DNA from: Autumnicola sp041679265
GTDB taxonomy: Bacteria > Bacteroidota > Bacteroidia > Flavobacteriales > Flavobacteriaceae
Direction: 5' to 3'
NCBI RefSeq assembly: GCF_041679265.1
Contig: NZ_JBGFSM010000002.1
Span: 124,001 to 188,000 of the forward strand
DNA length: 64,000 bases
Both the position numbers and the translations under genes were made by a program. This document shows, in pieces, positions 57,303 to 64,000 of this stretch. A model generated the notes under the pieces. The model did not search any database. It was not told the origin of the DNA and worked only from the letters and a program-made list of their open reading frames with translations. Each line of letters starts with the position of its first letter. The stretch's first letter is position 1.

Positions 57303-58976
57303 ATGAACAATAAATATAGTCAGATTTTAACCCAAAATGATTCTCAACCCGCCGCACAGGCGATGTTACATGCAATTGGATTAACAAAAGAAGATTTTAA
57401 AAAGCCCTTTGTAGGGGTGGCAAGTACCGGCTACGAAGGTAATCCCTGTAATATGCACCTAAACGACCTTGCAAAACTGGTTAAACAGGGATGCAACGAG
57501 AGCGAACTTGTCGGGTTGATTTTTAATACTATTGGGGTTAGTGACGGTATTTCCATGGGAACCCCGGGCATGCGGTATTCCCTCCCTTCCCGGGATATTA
57601 TTGCAGATTCTATGGAAACTGTGGTAAATGCAATGTCTTACGATGGGATGGTAACCGTAGTGGGTTGTGATAAAAATATGCCCGGAGCTTTAATGGCGAT
57701 GTTGCGTATTAACCGCCCGGCCATATTGGTGTATGGTGGTACTATAGCATCAGGATGCCATAAGGGTAAAAAACTGGATGTGGTTTCCGTTTTTGAGGCC
57801 TGGGGTTCTAAGGTTTCTGGCGATATTAGTGATGAAGATTATAACAGCGTGATTGAAAAAGCCTGTCCCGGCGCAGGTGCCTGCGGTGGGATGTACACGG
57901 CAAATACCATGGCTTCGGCAATAGAAGCTTTGGGAATGGCATTACCCTATAATTCTTCAAATCCTGCAGTGGGGGAAGAAAAGAGTACAGAAAGTGTAGC
58001 TGCCGGAAAGGCAATGCGCCTTTTAATTGAAAAAGATATAAAACCCCGGGATATTGTTAACAAGAAATCTATAGAGAATGCCATCAGGCTGTTGACCGTT
58101 CTAGGTGGTTCTACCAATGCGGTGCTGCATTTTCTGGCTATAGCAAAGACTGCGGAAGTGGATTTTACTTTAACCGATTTTGAAAAAATATGCGACAGCA
58201 CCCCTTTTCTGGCAGATTTAAAACCAAGTGGAAAGTACGCCATGGAAGATGTGCACAGGGTGGGAGGAATACCTGCTGTTTTAAAATATATGCTGAAAAA
58301 TGATATGCTTCATGGCGATTGCTTGACCGTAACAGGTAAAACTTTAGCTGAAAATTTAGCTGATTTACCAGATTTGGATGCTGGCCAGGATGTGATTAGG
58401 CCTTTGGATAATCCTATTAAAAAAACCGGACATATCAGGATTCTTTATGGCAATTTAGCTGAAGAAGGTTCCGTGGCGAAAATTACCGGAAAGGAAGGCC
58501 TTCAGTTTACCGGGAAAGCAAGAGTCTTCAATAGCGAATATGATGCGAATGATGGTATTTCTGAAGGAAAAGTAAAAAAAGGCGACGTGGTGGTTATTCG
58601 TTACGAAGGGCCAAAAGGAGGTCCCGGAATGCCAGAAATGCTTAAACCAACGGCTGCCATAATGGGAGCCAAACTGGGAAAAGATGTAGCCCTGATTACC
58701 GATGGAAGATTTTCCGGCGGAACTCATGGTTTTGTAGTGGGGCATATTACTCCTGAAGCCCAGGAAGGCGGATTAATTGCTTTTCTAAAAGACGGTGATG
58801 AGATTACCATTAATGCAGAAACTAATAAAATTGAAGTGGCACTTTCAGCAGAAGAGATTGCCGAAAGAAAGAAAAACTGGGCGGCTCCTGCCCTAAAATT
58901 TAAAAAAGGAGTGCTTTACAAATATGCGAGAACGGTTTCTTCGGCTTCACAAGGCTGTGTGACCGATGAATTTTAA
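57303..58976 (+). CDS. ilvD: Dihydroxy-acid dehydratase
   Basis: A 557-residue Fe-S dehydratase acting third in isoleucine and valine synthesis, making the 2-oxo acids from the dihydroxy acids. Family motifs: G-Y-E-G-N-P-C-N-M-H-L-N (first cluster Cys), V-V-G-C-D-K-N-M-P-G (second Cys), P-C/G-A-G-A-C-G-G-M-Y-T-A-N-T-M (third), and Lys/Asp-rich metal sites, with G-R-F-S-G-G-T-H-G-F near the C-terminus. Length is typical for the short IlvD type. First gene of the operon; ilvB follows after 11 bp. Confidence 0.96.
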   Translation: MNNKYSQILTQNDSQPAAQAMLHAIGLTKEDFKKPFVGVASTGYEGNPCNMHLNDLAKLVKQGCNESELVGLIFNTIGVSDGISMGTPGMRYSLPSRDIIADSMETVVNAMSYDGMVTVVGCDKNMPGALMAMLRINRPAILVYGGTIASGCHKGKKLDVVSVFEAWGSKVSGDISDEDYNSVIEKACPGAGACGGMYTANTMASAIEALGMALPYNSSNPAVGEEKSTESVAAGKAMRLLIEKDIKPRDIVNKKSIENAIRLLTVLGGSTNAVLHFLAIAKTAEVDFTLTDFEKICDSTPFLADLKPSGKYAMEDVHRVGGIPAVLKYMLKNDMLHGDCLTVTGKTLAENLADLPDLDAGQDVIRPLDNPIKKTGHIRILYGNLAEEGSVAKITGKEGLQFTGKARVFNSEYDANDGISEGKVKKGDVVVIRYEGPKGGPGMPEMLKPTAAIMGAKLGKDVALITDGRFSGGTHGFVVGHITPEAQEGGLIAFLKDGDEITINAETNKIEVALSAEEIAERKKNWAAPALKFKKGVLYKYARTVSSASQGCVTDEF

Positions 58977-58987
58977 TATGGTGAATT

Positions 58988-60721
58988 ATGGAAGTAAAAA
59001 CAGCTAGTTTTGAAAAAAAGGCAACAGAAACCACTACCAGGGTTTCCGGGGCCGAGGCGGTAATAATGTGTTTGCTGGAAGAAGGAGTGGATACTATTTA
59101 TGGATATCCTGGCGGCGCAATAATGCCGGTTTATGATGAATTGTATAAGTATCAGGATAAGCTGCATCACGTCCTCACCAGGCATGAACAGGGAGCTACA
59201 CATGCCGCCCAGGGTTATGCCCGGGTAAGTGGAAAAGTAGGGGTTGCCGTGGCTACTTCCGGCCCGGGAGCCACCAATCTGGTCACCGGTATTGCCGATG
59301 CTCAAATAGATTCCACACCAATGGTTTGTATTACAGGCCAGGTAGGCTCACATTTATTGGGAAGCGATGCTTTTCAGGAAACCGATATTGTGGGGATTTC
59401 CACTCCTATTACTAAGTGGAATTACCAGATTACAAAGGCCGAGGAGATTCCGGAAGTGATGGCAAAAGCTTTTTATATCGCCAAATCGGGACGTCCCGGT
59501 CCGGTTTTAATAGATATTACTAAAGATGCACAATTTGCTGCATTAGAGTTTAGCTATAAAAAATGTTCAGGAATACGCAGTTATAAACCACTGCCGGAAG
59601 TGAATCTTGTGGAGGTTCAGGACGCTGCCGAGGCTATTAATAATGCCAAAAAACCCATGATTGTTTGGGGACAGGGAGTAATTCTTGGAGGCGCTGAAGC
59701 TTTGCTGAAGCAGGTGGTTGAAAAAGCAGGTATTCCCGCAGCGTGGACTATCCTGGGATTATCTGCCTTGCCTACCGAACATCCGTTAAACGTTGGAATG
59801 GTTGGGATGCACGGCAACTATGGTCCCAATATGCTTACTAATAAATGTGATGTGCTTATCGCAATCGGGATGAGGTTTGACGACAGGGTTACTGGGAATT
59901 TGGCACATTATGCAAAACAGGCTAAAGTGATCCATTTTGAAATAGATCCTGCCGAGATTAACAAAAATGTACATGCCGATATTCCTGTACTTGGCGATGT
60001 AAATGAAACTTTGAAGCTCCTGCTTGAGCTGTTGAAGCCTAATAAGCACGAAGCCTGGCATCAGCGGTTCAAAGACCATTATAAAATTGAGTACGATAAA
60101 ATTATAAAAAACGATCTTAATGCTGAACGTGGAAAAATAGGGATGGCAGAGGTGATTGATGAAATTAATAAAAGCTCCAAAGGCGACGCCGTAATTGTTT
60201 CTGATGTTGGGCAGCACCAGATGGTCGCCTGCAGGTATTCAAAATTTAATCAAACCAGGAGCAATGTGACTTCCGGTGGATTGGGAACTATGGGCTTCGC
60301 ACTTCCCGCGGCTATAGGTGCAAAAATGGGAGCTAAGAACCGCGATGTGGTGGCTATTATTGGAGATGGCGGTTACCAGATGACTATCCAGGAATTAGGT
60401 ACTATTTTCCAGACTAAAGTGCCGGTGAAAATTGTGGTTTTAAACAATGGATTTTTAGGAATGGTAAGGCAATGGCAGCAATTGTTTTTTGATAAGCGAT
60501 ATGCTTCCACAGAAATGACAAACCCTGATTTTGTTGCTATAGCGAAAGGATATCATATTAAAGCAAATCAGGTGACCGAAAGGGCGCAATTAAAAGATGC
60601 TGTTAAGGAAATGATGGAATCTGAAGAAGCCTATTTCCTTGAAGTAAAAGTTGAACAGGAAGAAAACGTGTTCCCAATGATTCCAACCGGGGCATCAGTT
60701 TCAGAAATACTATTGGAGTAA
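58988..60721 (+). CDS. ilvB: Acetolactate synthase, large subunit
   Basis: A 577-residue ThDP enzyme joining two pyruvates, or pyruvate and 2-oxobutyrate. It begins the conserved part at V-S-G-A-E-A-V-I-M-C-L-L and has catalytic Glu in R-H-E-Q-G-A-T-H-A-A-Q-G-Y, the FAD region in the middle third, and the ThDP motif G-D-G-G-Y-Q-M-T-I-Q-E-L-G-T near residue 457. Its stop overlaps the ilvN start by one base, consistent with matched subunit synthesis. Confidence 0.96.
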   Translation: MEVKTASFEKKATETTTRVSGAEAVIMCLLEEGVDTIYGYPGGAIMPVYDELYKYQDKLHHVLTRHEQGATHAAQGYARVSGKVGVAVATSGPGATNLVTGIADAQIDSTPMVCITGQVGSHLLGSDAFQETDIVGISTPITKWNYQITKAEEIPEVMAKAFYIAKSGRPGPVLIDITKDAQFAALEFSYKKCSGIRSYKPLPEVNLVEVQDAAEAINNAKKPMIVWGQGVILGGAEALLKQVVEKAGIPAAWTILGLSALPTEHPLNVGMVGMHGNYGPNMLTNKCDVLIAIGMRFDDRVTGNLAHYAKQAKVIHFEIDPAEINKNVHADIPVLGDVNETLKLLLELLKPNKHEAWHQRFKDHYKIEYDKIIKNDLNAERGKIGMAEVIDEINKSSKGDAVIVSDVGQHQMVACRYSKFNQTRSNVTSGGLGTMGFALPAAIGAKMGAKNRDVVAIIGDGGYQMTIQELGTIFQTKVPVKIVVLNNGFLGMVRQWQQLFFDKRYASTEMTNPDFVAIAKGYHIKANQVTERAQLKDAVKEMMESEEAYFLEVKVEQEENVFPMIPTGASVSEILLE

Positions 60722-61260
60722 TGGAAAAGAAAACCTATACCGTATCTATTTATACGGAAAATAACCTTGGCTTATTAAGCAGGATTGCCGCAATTTTTCT
60801 GAAAAGGCATATTAATATAGAAAGTATTACGGCTTCCCAAAGTGAAGTGAACGATGTAATGCGTTTTATTATTATAGTTAATGTAACTGAAGAGCAGATA
60901 AAGAAAATCGTCGGGCAAATCGAAAAGCAGATTGAAGTAATAAAAGCTTTTTATCATACAGATAAGGAGACCATATTTCAAGAGACTGCACTTTATAAAA
61001 TAAAATCAGAAGATTTTCTGGATGATCATAACATCCAGGATTTTATTAAAGAAACCAATGCCAGGATCGTAACAGTTACAAGGGAATTTTTTGTAATTGA
61101 AAAAACAGGAAAACGTCATGAAGTAGATCATCTGTATGGAATTTTGAAACCATACGGATTAATGCAGTTTGTAAGATCGGGCACCATTGCTGTAACAAAA
61201 AACGAAATGCCAATTTCAGGAATACTAGAAAAATTTAATACAACAAACTCAATATCATGA
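60721..61260 (+). CDS. ilvN: Acetolactate synthase, small regulatory subunit
   Basis: A 179-residue regulatory subunit with an N-terminal ACT domain (Y-T-V-S-I-Y-T-E-N-N-L-G-L-L-S-R-I-A-A-I-F) that binds valine and tunes the large subunit, and a C-terminal half of the ALS_ss_C type. It starts at the last base of ilvB and overlaps ilvC by 4 bp, so all three are translationally coupled. Confidence 0.94.
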   Translation: MEKKTYTVSIYTENNLGLLSRIAAIFLKRHINIESITASQSEVNDVMRFIIIVNVTEEQIKKIVGQIEKQIEVIKAFYHTDKETIFQETALYKIKSEDFLDDHNIQDFIKETNARIVTVTREFFVIEKTGKRHEVDHLYGILKPYGLMQFVRSGTIAVTKNEMPISGILEKFNTTNSIS

Positions 61261-62732
61261 CAAACTATTTTAACAGCCTTTCTTTACGTGAACAATTAGC
61301 CCAGCTGGGAACCTGCCGGTTTATGGCGCTGGACGAATTCAGTGACGGGGTGGCTGCCTTAAAAAACAAAAAAATAGTTATTGTGGGCTGTGGCGCCCAG
61401 GGACTTCACCAGGGTTTAAATATGCGGGACAGTGGTCTCGATATTTCTTATGCGCTTCGCGAAGGGGCAATTAAGGATAAGCGCCAGTCGTACAAAAATG
61501 CATCAGAAAATAATTTTAAAGTCGGTACCTATGAGGAAATGATTCCGCAGGCAGATTTGGTGATCAACCTTACCCCAGACAAGCAACATACCGCTGTGGT
61601 AAATGCCATTTTGCCTCATATTAAAAAAGACGCCGTCCTTTCTTATTCCCACGGATTTAATATCGTGGAAGAAGGAATGCAGGTGAGAGATGATATTACC
61701 GTAATTATGGTTGCTCCTAAATCTCCGGGCTCTGAAGTACGGGAAGAATATAAAAGAGGCTTTGGCGTACCAACACTTATCGCGGTCCATCCAGAAAATG
61801 ATCCTCAGGACATTGGTTTTGAATGGGCTAAAGCCTATGCCGTGGCAACGGGAGGGCACAAAGCCGGCGTTTTGGCTTCTTCTTTTGTAGCTGAAGTAAA
61901 ATCTGATTTAATGGGAGAGCAAACCATTTTGTGCGGAGTACTTCAAACCGGGTCTATTTTAACTTTTAACAAGATGGTTGCAGATGGAGTAGAAGCTTCT
62001 TACGCAGCAAAACTTATTCAGTATGGTTGGGAAACCATTACTGAAGCTTTAAAACATGGTGGAATTACCAATATGATGGACAGGCTTTCCAATCCTGCCA
62101 AAATTAGGGCTAATGAGATTTCTGAAGAATTAAAGGAGCAAATGCGCCCCCTTTTCAGAAAACATATGGACGATATCATTTCAGGGGCATTTAGCAGCCG
62201 CATGATGAAAGATTGGGCAAATGACGATAAAGAATTGCTGGAATGGCGGGCTGCTACAGAGAATACCGCTTTTGAAAAAACCGAGGCAACTTCCGAAGAA
62301 ATTAAAGAACAGGAATATTTTGATAAGGGGGTGCTATTGGTTGCTTTTGTGAAATCTGGCGTAGAACTTGCCTTTGAAACCATGGTGGAAGCAGGAATTA
62401 TAGCAGAATCTGCATATTATGAATCCCTTCATGAAACTCCTCTAATCGCCAATACTATTGCCCGTAAAAAATTATATGAAATGAACCGGGTAATCTCAGA
62501 TACTGCCGAATATGGGTGTTATCTTTTTGATCATGCCGCCAAACCTCTTATCAAAGATTATGTAAATAATCTGGAACCGGAAGTGGCAGGAAAATCATAT
62601 GGAACCCATTATACCGGGGTGGATAATCAGGAATTAATATCGGTTAATGATAGTATAAGGAATCATCCTGTGGAAAAAGTTGGTGGCGTACTCAGAAAGG
62701 CCATGACTGCAATGAAAAAAATATATCAATAA
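61257..62732 (+). CDS. ilvC: Ketol-acid reductoisomerase (class II)
   Basis: A 491-residue NADPH enzyme converting acetolactate or acetohydroxybutyrate to the dihydroxy acid. The length and all-helical duplicated C-terminal domain mark the long class II form. The Rossmann motif is I-V-G-C-G-A-Q-G-L-H-Q-G-L-N (near residue 40), with R-x-x-x-x-x-K-R-Q-S as the phosphate-binding loop, and Asp/Glu metal ligands in the C-terminal part. It overlaps ilvN by 4 bp and ilvA by 1 bp. Confidence 0.96.
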   Translation: MTNYFNSLSLREQLAQLGTCRFMALDEFSDGVAALKNKKIVIVGCGAQGLHQGLNMRDSGLDISYALREGAIKDKRQSYKNASENNFKVGTYEEMIPQADLVINLTPDKQHTAVVNAILPHIKKDAVLSYSHGFNIVEEGMQVRDDITVIMVAPKSPGSEVREEYKRGFGVPTLIAVHPENDPQDIGFEWAKAYAVATGGHKAGVLASSFVAEVKSDLMGEQTILCGVLQTGSILTFNKMVADGVEASYAAKLIQYGWETITEALKHGGITNMMDRLSNPAKIRANEISEELKEQMRPLFRKHMDDIISGAFSSRMMKDWANDDKELLEWRAATENTAFEKTEATSEEIKEQEYFDKGVLLVAFVKSGVELAFETMVEAGIIAESAYYESLHETPLIANTIARKKLYEMNRVISDTAEYGCYLFDHAAKPLIKDYVNNLEPEVAGKSYGTHYTGVDNQELISVNDSIRNHPVEKVGGVLRKAMTAMKKIYQ

Positions 62733-64000
62733 TGGAGACTTTGCTGGCGAACAAGAAAACATATAAACCCACAATGGAAGCGGTGGAAAAAGCCGCGGAA
62801 CGAATTTCAAAAGTGGTGGTGAAAACCCCGCTTGCAGATTCTTTTACTTATAGCAAAAGATACGATTCGCGTATTATGCTTAAAAGGGAAGATTTGCAAC
62901 AGGTACGTTCGTATAAAATCCGGGGGGCTTATAACAAGATTTCAAGTTTGCCGCAGGACCAGCTGGACAAAGGAGTAATTTGCGCCAGTGCCGGAAACCA
63001 TGCACAAGGGGTTGCCTTTGCCTGTAATAGATTACGGGCAAAAGGCATCATCTATATGCCCATTACCACACCGCGGCAAAAAGTGGAACAAACCCAGATG
63101 TTTGGTGGGCATTGGGTACAAGTGGTTTTAAAAGGAGACACTTTTGATGATTCCTATAAGAATGCGCTAAAGCACGGAGATAAATTTGGGCTTGTTTTTA
63201 TTCATCCTTTTGATGACGAAAAGGTGATTGAAGGCCAGGCTACCATTGCCCTGGAAATCCTGGAACAGGCCGATGCCCCCATAGATTACGTTTTCGCTCC
63301 TCTTGGAGGTGGCGGATTGTTGGCAGGTATATCTTCGGTGTTTAAACAACTTTCTCCGAACACTAAAATAATAGGGGTGGAGCCGGAAGGTGCTGCTTCC
63401 ATGACTTCTTCCTTAAAAGAAGGAAAAGTAATTGAACTTCCTCATATTGAACGTTTTGTAGACGGTGCCGCAGTTCAGAAAGTGGGCTCGAGGAATTTTG
63501 CAATTTGTAAGGAGAACCTGGATAAGATGGTTACCGTTCCGGAAGGTAAAATATGCCAGACCATTCTAGATCTTTACAATCAGGATGCGATTGTGGTAGA
63601 GCCGGCGGGTGCAATGGCTATTTGCGCCCTGGATTATTTTACTGAAGATATAAAAGGTAAAAATGTGGTTTGCATCGTGAGCGGCAGTAACAATGATATT
63701 ACAAGGACTGCAGAAATCAAGGAACGGGCACTGCTTTATTCCGGATTGAAGCATTATTTTATTGTAAGTTTTCCGCAGAGAGCGGGTGCTTTAAAAGAAT
63801 TTGTGGCTAAAGTCCTCGGGCCACATGACGATATTACCCATTTTGAATATTCTAAAAAACACCACCGGGAAAATGGTCCTGCCGTGGTGGGAATTGAATT
63901 AAAAGACCCTGCCGACTTTGGGCCGTTGGTAGAAAGGATGAAAAAAAAGAACTTTTATGGAGAGTATTTAAATGATAAACCAAATTTATTTCAATTTTTG
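62732..64000 (+). CDS. ilvA: Threonine ammonia-lyase, 3'-truncated at window edge
   Basis: The frame is open for 423 codons to the last base of the window, so the stop lies just beyond; short biosynthetic threonine deaminases are about 420 residues, so little is missing. It starts M-E-T-L-L-A-N at the last base of ilvC. The PLP lysine is Lys62 in R-S-Y-K-I-R-G-A-Y, the phosphate loop is P-L-G-G-G-G-L-L-A-G, and a C-terminal ACT-like domain (from about 335, H-Y-F-I-V-S-F-P-Q-R-A-G-A-L-K) gives isoleucine feedback. It makes 2-oxobutyrate for isoleucine and completes the operon logic. Confidence 0.95.
   Translation, partial: METLLANKKTYKPTMEAVEKAAERISKVVVKTPLADSFTYSKRYDSRIMLKREDLQQVRSYKIRGAYNKISSLPQDQLDKGVICASAGNHAQGVAFACNRLRAKGIIYMPITTPRQKVEQTQMFGGHWVQVVLKGDTFDDSYKNALKHGDKFGLVFIHPFDDEKVIEGQATIALEILEQADAPIDYVFAPLGGGGLLAGISSVFKQLSPNTKIIGVEPEGAASMTSSLKEGKVIELPHIERFVDGAAVQKVGSRNFAICKENLDKMVTVPEGKICQTILDLYNQDAIVVEPAGAMAICALDYFTEDIKGKNVVCIVSGSNNDITRTAEIKERALLYSGLKHYFIVSFPQRAGALKEFVAKVLGPHDDITHFEYSKKHHRENGPAVVGIELKDPADFGPLVERMKKKNFYGEYLNDKPNLFQFL

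Noticed and set aside
1..64000. Prophage, integrative element or insertion sequence
   Set aside because: No transposase, integrase, phage structural gene, tRNA-adjacent direct repeat or terminal inverted repeat of an insertion sequence was found.

Overview
This 64 kb window is chromosomal DNA from a member of the Bacteroidota, almost certainly a marine or soil Flavobacteriaceae of the Gramella/Christiangramia, Salegentibacter or Zunongwangia type. The evidence is a type A type IX secretion sorting tail, SusC/BtuB-style TonB-dependent transport, several families largely confined to flavobacteria (DUF6048, DUF6452, CCC-motif membrane protein, GlmU-like sugar nucleotidyltransferase), promoters of the Bacteroidota form TTG-N17-20-TAnnTTTG, few Shine-Dalgarno sequences, and a 6S-Flavo-like RNA between zapA and rny. 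I saw no rRNA, tRNA, insertion sequence, prophage or CRISPR array.

Layout. 1-2100: end of a BNR/YCF48-like repeat protein, then a minus-strand trio of ECF sigma factor, single-pass membrane protein and Spy-like periplasmic protein. 2.1-7.5 kb: a possible small RNA, then a minus-strand envelope operon (DUF4199, GT2 glycosyltransferase, phosphosugar mutase, MsbA-like ABC exporter). 7.6-14.8 kb: ribosomal protein L31, GlmU-like protein, mtaB, hydrolase, lytic transglycosylase, thioredoxin-like and TPR proteins, rpmH. 14.8-23.7 kb: carB, small lipoproteins, and a tight minus-strand run rmuC / serine hydrolase / small membrane protein / thioesterase / SBF-type transporter.

23.7-30.7 kb is a vitamin B12 uptake island. 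A cobalamin riboswitch controls a BtuB-like receptor and a BtuG-like beta-propeller lipoprotein on the plus strand. The BtuF-BtuC-BtuD ABC importer runs the other way and is interrupted by a PIN-domain toxin/antitoxin pair. The L4 hairpin loop of the riboswitch is replaced by an 85-nt insert made of heptanucleotide repeats. Related heptamer-phased arrays occur around the RlmL-like methyltransferase gene (33.0 and 34.3-34.6 kb) and between two convergent genes at 44.7 kb.

30.7-47.3 kb: surface acyltransferase, ZIP transporter, rRNA methyltransferases (RlmL-like, rlmD), rocD, envelope lipoproteins, a T9SS substrate, an Smr protein, cysteine desulfurase, an M23 peptidase and a ZapB-like/zapA pair. 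47.3-56 kb: 6S RNA, rny, aldo/keto reductase, serine hydrolase, methyltransferase, and katG with an OxyR-type operator. 56.5-64 kb: a VOC protein, then the isoleucine/valine operon ilvD-ilvB-ilvN-ilvC-ilvA, with ilvA running off the window edge.

Most genes are housekeeping. The main points of interest are the modified B12 riboswitch and its repeat family, the toxin-antitoxin module inside the B12 importer genes, the candidate small RNA near 2.3 kb, and the regulatory sites at katG and the 6S locus.
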